From: Xenococcus sp. PCC 7305
GTDB lineage: Bacteria > Cyanobacteriota > Cyanobacteriia > Cyanobacteriales > Xenococcaceae
Direction of reading: 5' to 3'
NCBI RefSeq assembly: GCF_000332055.1
Contig: NZ_ALVZ01000161.1
Location: forward strand, 1-33,585
DNA length: 33,585 bases
A program made the translations under genes and the position numbers. Shown here piece after piece: positions 8,163 to 16,510 of this stretch. The notes under the pieces are model-generated. The model was not told the origin of the DNA and searched no databases. It worked only from the letters and a program-made list of their open reading frames with translations. Position 1 is the first letter of the stretch; each line of letters begins with the position of its first letter.

Positions 8163-9065
8163 ATGACTTGGGTATCTAGTTTCTGGAAATTTTCTCGCCC
8201 TCATACGATTATTGGCACTAGTCTCAGTGTCTGGGCTTTATATCTAATTTCGCTGGCCACTATTAACAATGGCAGCTTTTCCGAGGGCGATTTAATCACG
8301 ATCGCGATCGCTTGGCTGGTTTGTCTTTGTGGCAATGTTTACATTGTGGGCTTGAACCAATTAACTGATGTAGAAATTGATCGCATCAATAAACCCGAAC
8401 TTCCTTTAGCTTCCGGTGCATTTTCTCTTGCCCAAGGCCGTTGGATTATTGGCATTACAGGTTTTGTCGCGATCGCAGTTGCGGCATTATCTGGTCGCTG
8501 GTTATTCGCGACTGTAGCCCTAAGTCTCTTACTCGGCACAGTCTATTCTTTACCCCCACTAAGATTAAAGCAATTTCCTCTGTTGGCTGCCTTTTGTATT
8601 TTGACAGTGCGGGGAATTGTGGTTAATTTAGGGCTATTTTTGCATTTTAGTCAGAAATTTTTAGGCCAAGAAATTATCACGGCTAATGTTTGGACTTTGA
8701 CGCTATTTATTCTGCTTTTTACCATCGCGATCGCAATTTTCAAAGATGTTCCCGATCTCGAAGGTGACAAAAAATATAATATTTCAACATTTACCCTGAT
8801 TCTCGGCAAATCAACAGTGTTTAATATTTCTCGCAGTGTCATTACTCTTTGTTATTTAGGCATGATTGCTGCGGGGATCTTGTGGCTCAATCGCCTTAAT
8901 GCTGGATTTTTTATTGGATATCATCTAGTGCTTTTAGTATTGCTATGGTGGCGTAGTTGGTCCGTAGATCTCGAACAAAAAAGTGCGATCGCAAGTTTTT
9001 ATCAATTCATCTGGAAACTCTTTTTCTTAGAATATTTGCTTTTTCCCCTAGCCTGTTTTTTATAA
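8163..9065 (+). CDS. hpt: Homogentisate phytyltransferase
   Basis: A 300-aa UbiA-family membrane prenyltransferase that joins phytyl diphosphate to homogentisate, the first committed step of tocopherol synthesis. The first Asp-rich motif, N-Q-L-T-D-V-E-I-D (65-73), is followed by R-I-N-K-P-E-L-P-L-A-S-G, which is characteristic of homogentisate phytyltransferases rather than chlorophyll synthase or MenA. The second motif, K-D-V-P-D-L-E-G-D, lies at 194-202. About eight hydrophobic segments cover the protein. The start is ATG 8163. Tocopherol cyclase lies downstream on the same strand at 9810. In Synechocystis the two genes are adjacent; here about 0.74 kb and a small Cys-rich gene separate them. 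Confidence 0.95.
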   Translation: MTWVSSFWKFSRPHTIIGTSLSVWALYLISLATINNGSFSEGDLITIAIAWLVCLCGNVYIVGLNQLTDVEIDRINKPELPLASGAFSLAQGRWIIGITGFVAIAVAALSGRWLFATVALSLLLGTVYSLPPLRLKQFPLLAAFCILTVRGIVVNLGLFLHFSQKFLGQEIITANVWTLTLFILLFTIAIAIFKDVPDLEGDKKYNISTFTLILGKSTVFNISRSVITLCYLGMIAAGILWLNRLNAGFFIGYHLVLLVLLWWRSWSVDLEQKSAIASFYQFIWKLFFLEYLLFPLACFL

Positions 9066-9280
9066 ATAAAAGAAATATTAAGTTTTTTTATCCTCACAAG
9101 TTACTCAAATTGTCGAGCTATTTTTCCTGTGAAAGATTTTACGATGGCAAGAAATCATCAAATCTTAAAAGAAGGGATAAAGTTTTCTCACTTTTGCTGG
9201 GGATTTATGCCTGAAAATAAATTAAGTATAAGATCTTATTTTTCAATTTTACACTGCAAATTTGAACTCAATTATGAATA

Positions 9281-9676
9281 ATGAATACTGAAAAGTCCGA
9301 AAAATCCCATGACAATCATGACTATCACTGTTGCTTCTGTCATCATTTCCAACTGGAAGGATATCGCTGGGGTTATTGCACATTACTCAACTCATATGTA
9401 AAAGGCAATATAGATGCTTGCCAGGCTTCGATTCCGCCCTTCAAGACAACAGATGTTCAAACCAAGATTAAGGAGAAAGCAGAAGGCAGCACTACAGAGT
9501 TGGCTAGCGCTTCAGAGCAAAAAGAACCCCTGAAAGATATCACCATTCGGAGACGAGGTGAAGCTAGTGTTTTAGTGGAAGCCGCTTCGGATAAAGGCAG
9601 AAGGCCCACTTGCGAAGAAGGGGATGTCGATCCTTTGTTAAGACCATTCTGCTTAAGCAAGAAGAGGAGAAGTTAA
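9281..9676 (+). CDS. Cys/His-rich small cyanobacterial protein with unusual C-terminal tail
   Basis: A 131-aa protein. Residues 15-55 hold a likely zinc-binding patch: H-C-C-F-C-H-H-F near 16-23, Y-C-T-L near 32-35, and A-C-Q-A-S-I-P-P-F near 46-54. This resembles a family of short, conserved cyanobacterial proteins of unknown function. Residues 70-131 are charged, low in complexity and unlike the rest. The DNA for this part carries CGCTTCG...AAAGGCAGAAGGC, close to the repeat-bearing region at 26480-26505, so part of the tail may derive from a dispersed repeat. It sits between the two tocopherol genes, and no link to that pathway is shown. Confidence 0.7.
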   Translation: MNTEKSEKSHDNHDYHCCFCHHFQLEGYRWGYCTLLNSYVKGNIDACQASIPPFKTTDVQTKIKEKAEGSTTELASASEQKEPLKDITIRRRGEASVLVEAASDKGRRPTCEEGDVDPLLRPFCLSKKRRS

Positions 9677-9809
9677 GCCCTAAGCTTTCAGCTATTAAAT
9701 TCAATAAATCAAATATTTTTTTACAAGCATCAAGTTTGCTGTTCCCCATTCCCCAGCACGTAGCGCTATGTTTTAATTATTCTGGACTAATGTTTTTTAC
9801 TGGCAGATT

Positions 9810-10922
9810 TTGCAAACACAACCAAGGCTACAAACACCCCATAGTGGCTATCACTGGAATGGTATAACCAAAAGCTATTTTGAAGGATGGTATTTCCGGG
9901 TTACCCTGCCCGAAATTGCTCAAACCTTTGCCTTTATGTATTCGATAGAAGACCCCATTGGCAGACAAGCCAATAGTGGGGGGGCAGTGCAAATTTTGGG
10001 CATTGACGAAGCGTATCTAAGTCGTACATTTCCGGATGTACAACAGTTTTGGGCAAGTCGCAACTCTCTAGAATTAAAACATTGGAAAAACCCCGAAAAT
10101 AATCAGCCAGCAAAATCCTCATCCCCCATCCCTCATCCCTCATCCCTTATCCCTTATCCCTCATCCCTCATCCCTCATCCCTCATCCTTTAATGAGGGTT
10201 ATCAAGTAACAGCTAATTTAAATCAAGGCTGTATTTACGATCCTCGTAATCAGCAATATTGCCGCTGGGAATATCAAATTCAACCCTTATATGGCTGGGG
10301 AAATCCCAATCTGACGCAACAAGCAACGGCGGGGTGGCTATCCTATTTACCCGTATTCGATCCGGGATGGCAAATTTTGATGGCTCACGGTTTAGCAACG
10401 GGCTGGATCGAATGGCAAGGCACAAAATACCAATTTACCGAAGCGCCCGCCTATAGCGAGAAAAATTGGGGAACTTCTTTTCCCAAAAAATGGTTTTGGA
10501 TCAACTGTAATAGTTTTACCGATCAATATAACTTAGCATTAACCGCAGCAGGCGGAGTTCGACAGGTCTTATGGGGAGAAGAATCAGTCGGGATGATTGG
10601 GATTCATTTCCAAGGATATTTTGTGGAGTTTGTCCCCGAGAATTCGCAAATCACCTGGCAGGTGAAACCCTGGGGGGAATGGCTGATGCAGGCAACTAAG
10701 GAAGATTTGGTGGTTACTCTCATTGGCACAACTGATTTACCGGGAACTTATGTTCGCACCCCCACAGCTCAAGGTTTAGTTCTCAATTGTCGGGATACAA
10801 CGCAGGGAAAATTGTTATTAAAGTTGCAATATAAGGGGAAAACGATTGTCGAAGCGAATAGTTCTTTGGCGGGTTTAGAGGTTGGTGGGGCACCTTGGCA
10901 TGAAACATTTTCCCAAGACTAG
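9810..10922 (+). CDS. vte1: Tocopherol cyclase, with in-frame heptamer repeat insertion
   Basis: A 370-aa tocopherol cyclase that closes the chromanol ring of phytylbenzoquinols. Family hallmarks are P-H-S-G-Y-H-W at 10-16, F-E-G-W-Y-F-R-V at 24-31, F-A-F-M-Y-S-I-E-D-P at 40-49, and Y-S-E-K-N-W-G-T-S-F-P-K-K-W-F-W in the second half. The start is given as TTG 9810, because no ATG lies between the upstream stop (9774-9776) and the conserved P-H-S-G-Y motif; ATT 9807 is another candidate. Residues about 103-127 (Ser/Pro/Ile/Tyr-rich) are encoded by ten CCTCATC-type heptamers at 10117-10186 and have no counterpart in the family. The reading frame is preserved, so the enzyme is probably active with a surface loop. 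Confidence 0.93.
   Translation: MQTQPRLQTPHSGYHWNGITKSYFEGWYFRVTLPEIAQTFAFMYSIEDPIGRQANSGGAVQILGIDEAYLSRTFPDVQQFWASRNSLELKHWKNPENNQPAKSSSPIPHPSSLIPYPSSLIPHPSSFNEGYQVTANLNQGCIYDPRNQQYCRWEYQIQPLYGWGNPNLTQQATAGWLSYLPVFDPGWQILMAHGLATGWIEWQGTKYQFTEAPAYSEKNWGTSFPKKWFWINCNSFTDQYNLALTAAGGVRQVLWGEESVGMIGIHFQGYFVEFVPENSQITWQVKPWGEWLMQATKEDLVVTLIGTTDLPGTYVRTPTAQGLVLNCRDTTQGKLLLKLQYKGKTIVEANSSLAGLEVGGAPWHETFSQD
10117..10186. repeat. Heptamer tandem repeat CCTCATC inside tocopherol cyclase
   Basis: Ten consecutive seven-base units: seven CCTCATC, one CCCCATC and two CCTTATC. The array is inside a coding gene. Because 7 and 3 share no factor, it is read in all three frames and gives a 7-residue periodic S/P/I/H/Y peptide. 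A related array lies outside genes at 27735-27783. Confidence 0.95.
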
Positions 10923-10929
10923 ACGGGCG

Positions 10930-10957
10930 TTAGGTTTTAGGTTTTAGGTTTTAGGTT
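10930..10957. repeat. Heptamer tandem repeat, TTAGGTT type
   Basis: Four units of TTAGGTT follow the tocopherol cyclase stop. It is the reverse complement of the CCTAAAA-type arrays at 1295-1323 and 11677-11757. Confidence 0.85.
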
Positions 10958-11036
10958 GAAAAGAGTCATAACCCCTGATCGTGATAATATCGCCCTTGGT
11001 ATTAATTGCTAAACTTATTTTCTATTCTAATTTTCT

Positions 11037-11669
11037 ATGATTACGATCGCGTTACCAAAAGGCGCACTACTCAAAGACTCCATCGATTTATTCAAAAAAG
11101 CTGGTTTAGATTTTAGCTTGTTTCTCGATAAGAGCAATCGCCAATTACAAATCACTGATCCGACCAATACGGCTCAAGCACTACTGGTGAGAGCACAGGA
11201 TGTTCCCGTTTATGTCGAATATGGTCAAGCTCAAATCGGCATCGTCGGTTACGATGTCCTGCGAGAAAAAAAACCTAAGGTGGCAAATCTAACTGATTTA
11301 AAATTTGGTTATTGTCGAATGTCGGTTGCTGTCCCTAAATCTAGTACTTATCGGCGATCGCAGGAACTCCCGCCCCACGGAAAAGTTGCTTCAAAATTTG
11401 TCAATTGTGCCGAAGAACATTTTCGTCAGCTCGATCTCCCGGTAGAAATTGTCCCCCTATATGGTTCGGTGGAGCTAGGCCCAATTACTGGCATGTCTGA
11501 GGCGATCGTCGATTTGGTTTCCACTGGCAAAACTCTTAAAGAAAATGGCCTCATAGAAATTGATGTTCTCTATGAAAGCACCGCTAGATTAGTTGCTCAC
11601 CCCTTAAGTTATCGTCTCAATAGAGATAACCTAGATGATCTAGTTAGTAAACTAAACAATCTCGTCTGA
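11037..11669 (+). CDS. hisG: ATP phosphoribosyltransferase, short form
   Basis: A 210-aa short-form HisG, which condenses ATP and PRPP in the first step of histidine synthesis. It starts [10 protein letters not shown], has the strand G-I-V-G-Y-D-V-L near 68-75, and carries the PRPP-binding segment [12 protein letters not shown] at 155-166. The length lacks the C-terminal regulatory domain of long HisG, so it should need a HisZ partner, which is not in this window. The start is ATG 11037. It stands alone between repeat arrays, with no other his genes nearby, as is usual in cyanobacteria. Confidence 0.96.
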   Translation: MITIALPKGALLKDSIDLFKKAGLDFSLFLDKSNRQLQITDPTNTAQALLVRAQDVPVYVEYGQAQIGIVGYDVLREKKPKVANLTDLKFGYCRMSVAVPKSSTYRRSQELPPHGKVASKFVNCAEEHFRQLDLPVEIVPLYGSVELGPITGMSEAIVDLVSTGKTLKENGLIEIDVLYESTARLVAHPLSYRLNRDNLDDLVSKLNNLV

Positions 11670-11676
11670 AAATTTA

Positions 11677-11757
11677 CCTAACACCCAACACCTAAAACCT
11701 AAAACCCAAAACCTAACCCCTAAAGTCTAAAACCTAAAACCTAACCCCTAACACCTT
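11677..11757. repeat. Imperfect heptamer array, CCTAAAA/CCTAACC type
   Basis: About eleven degenerate seven-base units fill the gap between hisG and hflX. The array ends just upstream of the region where the hflX start should lie. Confidence 0.85.
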
Positions 11758-11775
11758 TCTAATCCCACGTTAGAA

Positions 11776-13497
11776 TTGTTCAATAGGAGAATTGAGAGTA
11801 AACTTATCGAAACTATTTACGGTACCTATAAAGGACTAAAAAAGAATCAGATCAAACAACTCAAAAAGCTTTATCATCAAAAGCTACCGGTAGATCGTCT
11901 GACCACTGCGGATTTTGCTCAGCGTTTAGCGGCGATCGCGACAGAGGTTGGGCAGCCAGTATGTACTTATTTTAACCGTCGTGGCCAAGTAATCAGAGTG
12001 GGAGTGGGCACCCCGAATGAAACCAAAATTCCGCCCCTAGAATTACCCCGTTATGGTGCGGAAAGACTATGCGGTATTCGCTGCATTGCCACACAACTAG
12101 ACGATCATCCGCCCAAAGAGTCAAGCTTAACAGCCATGATTCGACAAAGATTAGATGCCCTGGTTGTCTTAACTCTCACAGGAGAGGGAAAGGAGAGAAG
12201 AGGGGGAGGGGCGACAGGATATATTCGAGATACCTATCTCGCTCATTTGTTACCGCAAACAGATTTGGACTTGGATACTCAGGAATATTGGTCTATATCT
12301 GAGCCGATGAGTTTAGAATTTCTTAGTAGCCAAGATTTTCTTGATCTAGTTGAAGGCTTAGAAGCAGAATTTGAACGGGAATATGTGGCCCAAGAAGTGG
12401 AAGAAGGTCACGATCGCGTGATTCTTGTGGGCTTACATACCGACAAAACGACTAATGCAGAGCTAGAGGAAAGTTTGGCCGAATTAGCCAGATTAGTAGA
12501 TACCGCAGGAGGTGTAGTTTTACAGACTATTTCTCAAAAGCGAGCGCGTCCCCATCCTCAAACAGTAGTCGGCGCAGGAAAAGTCCAGGAAATTGCCCTC
12601 AGAATTCAAACTACAGGAGCCAATCTAGTAGTCTTCGATCGCGATCTTTCTCCGGCCCAAGGCCGCAACCTCGAAAGTCAATTTGGTATCAGAGTAGTAG
12701 ACCGCACAGAAGTCATTTTAGATATTTTTGCCCAGCGAGCTCAATCGCGCGCGGGGAAATTGCAAGTAGAACTAGCACAACTCGAATACATGTTGCCCCG
12801 ACTAGTGGGGCGAGGACAAGCCATGTCTCGTCTGGGGGGTGGAATTGGCACCAGAGGGCCAGGAGAAACTAAGCTAGAAACTGAACGCCGTAGTATTCAA
12901 AAGAAAATTACCCATTTACAGCGAGATGTAAATGAATTGCAAGCACATCGCTCTCGGTTGCGGAAACAGCGCCAGAAGCAGGATATTGCCACAGTTGCGA
13001 TCGTGGGCTACACCAATGCGGGCAAATCTACCTTGATTAATGCTTTAACCAACTCTGATGTTTATGCAGCCGATCGCCTCTTTGCCACGCTAGATCCGAC
13101 AACTCGTCGCCTAGCAATTCCCGACCCTGTAACAGGAAAACCTTGTAATATTTTGCTAACAGATACGGTAGGATTCATTCAGGAGTTGCCACCTTCCCTT
13201 GTCGATGCCTTTCGTGCCACTTTAGAAGAGGTTACAGAAGCTGACACTTTGCTTCATGTTGTAGATTTATCCCATCCTTCTTGGCAAAACCAAATTCGTT
13301 CGGTGATGAAGATTTTGCAGGAGATGCCCCTCGCAGTGGGCCCCATGTTGCTGGTGTTTAATAAATTAGATCAAGTTGATAGTGAAACCCTTGCCAAAGC
13401 GCAAGAAGAATATCCTTTAGCTTTATTCATTGCCGCGAAAGAGCGCCTGGGGTTAGCAACTTTGCGGGAAAAACTTCGAGAATTAATCACGAATTGA
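11776..13497 (+). CDS. hflX: GTPase HflX, ribosome-associated
   Basis: A 573-aa HflX with the long cyanobacterial N-terminal extension (about 1-190). The HflX domain carries the glycine-rich G-R-G-Q-A-M-S-R-L-G-G-G-I signature at 345-357. A coiled-coil linker spans about 368-402. The Ras-like G domain has G1 G-Y-T-N-A-G-K-S-T at 411-419, G3 D-T-V-G-F at 463-467 and G4 N-K-L-D at 529-532. HflX splits stalled or hibernating ribosomes in a GTP-dependent way. The start is uncertain: TTG 11776 opens the frame. The position where I would expect Met (before E-T-I-Y-G) is an ATC codon at 11806, 15 bases after an AGGAGA at 11785-11790. There is no in-frame ATG upstream of the conserved region. Confidence 0.95.
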   Translation: MFNRRIESKLIETIYGTYKGLKKNQIKQLKKLYHQKLPVDRLTTADFAQRLAAIATEVGQPVCTYFNRRGQVIRVGVGTPNETKIPPLELPRYGAERLCGIRCIATQLDDHPPKESSLTAMIRQRLDALVVLTLTGEGKERRGGGATGYIRDTYLAHLLPQTDLDLDTQEYWSISEPMSLEFLSSQDFLDLVEGLEAEFEREYVAQEVEEGHDRVILVGLHTDKTTNAELEESLAELARLVDTAGGVVLQTISQKRARPHPQTVVGAGKVQEIALRIQTTGANLVVFDRDLSPAQGRNLESQFGIRVVDRTEVILDIFAQRAQSRAGKLQVELAQLEYMLPRLVGRGQAMSRLGGGIGTRGPGETKLETERRSIQKKITHLQRDVNELQAHRSRLRKQRQKQDIATVAIVGYTNAGKSTLINALTNSDVYAADRLFATLDPTTRRLAIPDPVTGKPCNILLTDTVGFIQELPPSLVDAFRATLEEVTEADTLLHVVDLSHPSWQNQIRSVMKILQEMPLAVGPMLLVFNKLDQVDSETLAKAQEEYPLALFIAAKERLGLATLREKLRELITN

Positions 13498-13837
13498 GGG
13501 AAAAGGTTTTGGGGATTAGGTTTTAGGTAGATTTACGTAGCTTTAAAGAGACTTTAATTATTGCTTTATTTAAGACTGTTTTTCCTAGGTTAAGACCCCA
13601 ATTTGTGATATAACAATGAAGGTTTGCTCAAGTTAAGGTTTATTTCATGGTAACTTTAGTTTGACTTCCTCCAGAGCTTTATAGCCTGTTTTTTTTGCCA
13701 ATAGCCAATAGTCTAGTGCCGCATTCTAAGCTTGTCTTTGGACATAATCCCTAGATTTCAAAAAGCTCATAGCTATTAAATAAAATAATCGCCAAGAGCG
13801 ATTTTAACATCCACCTACAGTTTCTGAATCACTTTTT
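13498..13837. other. Intergenic region upstream of desA
   Basis: 340 bp between hflX and desA with no gene I can support. It has an AT-rich stretch around 13550-13640 and two GCCAATA units near 13697-13712. A desA promoter must lie here or just upstream, but I cannot place -35 and -10 boxes with confidence. Confidence 0.6.
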
Positions 13838-14881
13838 ATGATTGCACCAGCACCGATCACCGATCGCCCGACCTTAGATCCCAGTCTTAAAATTAGGGAT
13901 ATTCTTGATACCTTGCCCAAAGAGGTGTTTGTCAAAAATCCTCGAAAAGCTTGGCTTAAAGTATTTGTTAATGTAGCTTGTGTTGTCTTGGGCTATTGGG
14001 CAGTAGCAGTCTCTCCTTGGTATCTATTGCCCATCGCGTGGATTTTCTTGGGCACAAACTTAATTGGTTTGTTCGTTCTCGGCCATGATTGTGGTCATCG
14101 CTCTTTTTCTAATCAGATTTGGGTTAATGATTTAGTCGGTCATATTATGTTCTTGCCTCTCATTTACCCTTTTCATGCTTGGCGCATCATGCATAATCAC
14201 CATCATAAACATACCAATAAACTAGAGGAAGATAATACCTGGACTCCTTTCTCCGCAGAAGAGTATGAGCAGCTTTCTCCAGCATATAAATGGTGGTACC
14301 AAAGAATGCGCGGTAAATTTTGGTGGCTAGGATCTGTGGCTCATTGGGCTGTTTTACATTTTGATTGGAGACGATTCACGGGCAAACAAAGAGAACAAGT
14401 TCGTTTTTCTGTGTTGCTAGTTGTTTTCACCGCAGCAGTCGGATTTCCTTTGATATTAATCAACTTTGGAATTTGGGGTTTTGTTAAATTCTACATAGTC
14501 CCCTGGTTGATCTACCATTTCTGGATGAGCACTTTTACCATTGTTCACCATACTTTGCCTTCTATTCCTTTTACTCACAAAGAGCAATGGCATGAAGCTG
14601 CTGCCCAATTATGTGGCACAGTTCATTGTAAATATCCTTGGTGGGTGGAGTTTTTCTGTCATGATATTAATGTTCATATTCCCCATCACCTAACCACTGC
14701 AATTCCTTGGTACAACTTGCGTCTAGCTCACAAAAGCATCAAGGCAAATTGGGGCGAATATATTCACGAACGTAAGTTTTCCTGGCCTTTAATTGTGGAA
14801 ATCTGCGATCATTGTCATTTATATAATCAACAAAGCAATTATCAAAGTTTTGCCGATCATTCCCGCTCAAATTTCAACTAG
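13838..14881 (+). CDS. desA: Delta-12 acyl-lipid desaturase
   Basis: A 347-aa membrane fatty-acid desaturase that introduces the delta-12 double bond into membrane-lipid acyl chains, using ferredoxin as electron donor. The three His boxes are complete: H-D-C-G-H at 83-87, H-N-H-H-H at 119-123, and H-I-P-H-H at 280-284. The stretches G-H-D-C-G-H-R-S-F, Y-H-F-W-M-S-T-F-T-I-V-H-H-T and H-D-I-N-V-H-I-P-H-H closely match cyanobacterial DesA rather than the omega-3 enzyme DesB. The length is typical. The start is ATG 13838. A hairpin followed by a T-run at 15002-15037 is a likely terminator. Confidence 0.95.
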   Translation: MIAPAPITDRPTLDPSLKIRDILDTLPKEVFVKNPRKAWLKVFVNVACVVLGYWAVAVSPWYLLPIAWIFLGTNLIGLFVLGHDCGHRSFSNQIWVNDLVGHIMFLPLIYPFHAWRIMHNHHHKHTNKLEEDNTWTPFSAEEYEQLSPAYKWWYQRMRGKFWWLGSVAHWAVLHFDWRRFTGKQREQVRFSVLLVVFTAAVGFPLILINFGIWGFVKFYIVPWLIYHFWMSTFTIVHHTLPSIPFTHKEQWHEAAAQLCGTVHCKYPWWVEFFCHDINVHIPHHLTTAIPWYNLRLAHKSIKANWGEYIHERKFSWPLIVEICDHCHLYNQQSNYQSFADHSRSNFN

Positions 14882-15237
14882 TGCCGCTGCGCGGAAGTAA
14901 TAAGTAATGAGTAATAAGTCTTGATACATCAGCTTTTTGCCCTTCGTTGATAGATAGCTTATTTACGCCCGCGTCCACTAGCCATGAGCAATTAGATTAA
15001 GACCTAGGAGTTGCAATGTAAGACTTCTAGGTTTTTTATTGGAAAAACCGAAGACCCAGAAGAAGTTAAACGAACTCTCAGGAAAATTTCATCTCTATTC
15101 TTTATAAATGGAGACATTGCGAGGCAACAAGCCGAAAACTGAACTATTGGGGAAGAATCACTAACTTTCTCGAAATCTGTTTTATACTTACCGAACCATT
15201 AACTGTCGTCCAAATTTAATACAAGGATTGAGTATCT
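14882..15237. other. Intergenic region desA to arsM
   Basis: 356 bp. It holds an AATAAGT heptamer stretch near 14896-14921, the terminator at 15002-15037, and about 200 bp of leader before the GTG of the methyltransferase gene. No ArsR-type operator could be recognised. Confidence 0.6.
15002..15037 (+). terminator. Rho-independent terminator, probably of desA
   Basis: ACCTAGGAG (15002-15010) pairs with CTTCTAGGT (15024-15032) through nine base pairs with one G-U, followed by a T-run to 15037. It lies about 120 bp after the desA stop. Confidence 0.7.
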
Positions 15238-16443
15238 GTGACTGAAACTGTTATTTCTCAAGAATCGAATTCTACTTCTATCTCCTATAACATCGAATCT
15301 GAAGTACTCGAAAGATATCAAGAAGGTGCACGGCAACAACAGCCCAGTCTTTGCTGTCCCACAGACTATGAAGGTAATTATTTGGAAATTTTGCCAGAAG
15401 AGATTGTGGCCAAGGATTATGGTTGCGGTGATCCAACCCGCTATGTCAACGCAGGCGAAATAGTAGTAGATTTGGGTTCTGGTGCAGGTAAAAACTGTTA
15501 TATACTAGCGCAAAAGGTTGGAGCTGCGGGCAAGATTATTGGTGTAGACTTTAATGATGAGATGCTGTCTCTGGCGAGAAAGTATCAAGGGGAAATCGCA
15601 GAAAAATTAGGTTATCACAATACGGAATTTGTAAAAGGTAAAATCCAAGATCTTAAATTGCCTTTAGATCCTTTGCAGAATTGGTTACAAAATAACAATA
15701 TTTCTTCTATTGACGGCATTGGCCAATACGAAGCAGAATGCGATCGCCTAAAGAGAGAAGAAGTTTTAATTGCGGATAATAGTGTTGATGTTGTCATTTC
15801 CAACTGCGTTCTCAATTTGGTGCGCCCTGAAGATAAACAGGAGTTATTCGCCGAAATTTTTCGTGTTTTAAATCGTGGTGGCAGAGCTGTAATTTCTGAT
15901 ATTGTTTGTGACGAAGATCCTACTCCGACAATTCTCAATGATCCTGAACTTTGGAGTGGTTGCATTGCGGGAGCTTTTCGTGAAGATCTTTTCCTCAAAA
16001 TGTTTGAAGACGCCGGATTTTATGGCGTTGAAATTCTCAAAAGAGAAGAAACTCCTTGGCAAGTGATTGATGGGGTTGAGTTTCGCTCGATGACAGTTCG
16101 TGCTTATAAAGGGAAGGAGGGCGATTGTTGGGAACGAAAACAAGCAGTTGTTTATAAAGGCCCTTGGAAACAAGTACAAGATGATGATGGACATACCTAT
16201 TGTCGCGGTGAAAGAATGGCCGTATGTGATAAGACTTATCAGATTTTAACTAATCCCAATAGCCCCTATAAAAAAGAGATTATTCCCATTGAACCTTACG
16301 AGAATATTTCTTTAGAAGAGGCAGAACCTTTTGCTTGTAAAAGTAAGGCAATTCGTCATGCGAGAGAATCTAAGGGTTCAGGATATAGTGTGACCGATAT
16401 GAATGGGAATGCAGATTGTTGCTCTCCTGGAGAATGCTGTTAA
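15238..16443 (+). CDS. arsM: ArsM-type arsenite S-adenosylmethionine methyltransferase
   Basis: A 401-aa SAM methyltransferase. The SAM motif V-V-D-L-G-S-G-A-G is at 76-84 and acidic motif II I-G-V-D-F near 101-105. Three cysteines fall where ArsM enzymes bind As(III): C63 in Y-G-C-G, C190 in S-N-C-V-L-N-L, and C242 in S-G-C-I-A-G. The C-terminus is Cys-rich (D-C-C-S-P-G-E-C-C), also usual for bacterial ArsM. The product would be methylated arsenicals, feeding arsenosugar synthesis. The start is GTG 15238, with AAGGA about 12 bases upstream. A PiT-type transporter and an ArsS-type radical SAM gene follow on the same strand. No arsR, arsC or arsB lies in the window. Confidence 0.9.
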   Translation: MTETVISQESNSTSISYNIESEVLERYQEGARQQQPSLCCPTDYEGNYLEILPEEIVAKDYGCGDPTRYVNAGEIVVDLGSGAGKNCYILAQKVGAAGKIIGVDFNDEMLSLARKYQGEIAEKLGYHNTEFVKGKIQDLKLPLDPLQNWLQNNNISSIDGIGQYEAECDRLKREEVLIADNSVDVVISNCVLNLVRPEDKQELFAEIFRVLNRGGRAVISDIVCDEDPTPTILNDPELWSGCIAGAFREDLFLKMFEDAGFYGVEILKREETPWQVIDGVEFRSMTVRAYKGKEGDCWERKQAVVYKGPWKQVQDDDGHTYCRGERMAVCDKTYQILTNPNSPYKKEIIPIEPYENISLEEAEPFACKSKAIRHARESKGSGYSVTDMNGNADCCSPGECC

Positions 16444-16455
16444 ACACAGGAAAAT

Positions 16456-16483
16456 GTAGAGACGTAGCATGCTACGTCTCTAC
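16456..16483. repeat. Perfect 28-bp palindrome between arsM and PiT genes
   Basis: GTAGAGACGTAGCA at 16456-16469 is followed directly by its exact reverse complement at 16470-16483, 13 bp after the arsM stop. It has no T-run, so termination would be weak. Similar GTAGAGACG palindromes occur as dispersed repeats in other cyanobacteria. As RNA it would form a long hairpin that could protect or separate the arsM message. Confidence 0.9.
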
Positions 16484-16510
16484 GGGGTAATTTATTGTTC
16501 AAAATAAATC

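Noticed and set aside
8957-9214. 85-codon plus-strand frame overlapping the end of the phytyltransferase gene
   Set aside because: Half of it is the phytyltransferase read out of frame; the rest is AT-rich with Phe/Ser/Lys-rich composition and no family similarity.
15048-15120. Glycine-riboswitch-like signature (CCGAAG at 15048-15053, CTCTCAGG at 15075-15082) upstream of arsM
   Set aside because: The upstream GGAGAG strand that should pair with CTCTC is missing, the spacing is wrong for the gcvT aptamer, and the downstream gene has no glycine link.
15615-16194. Long minus-strand frames opposite arsM
   Set aside because: Both are antisense shadows of a well-supported gene with complete SAM and As-binding motifs.
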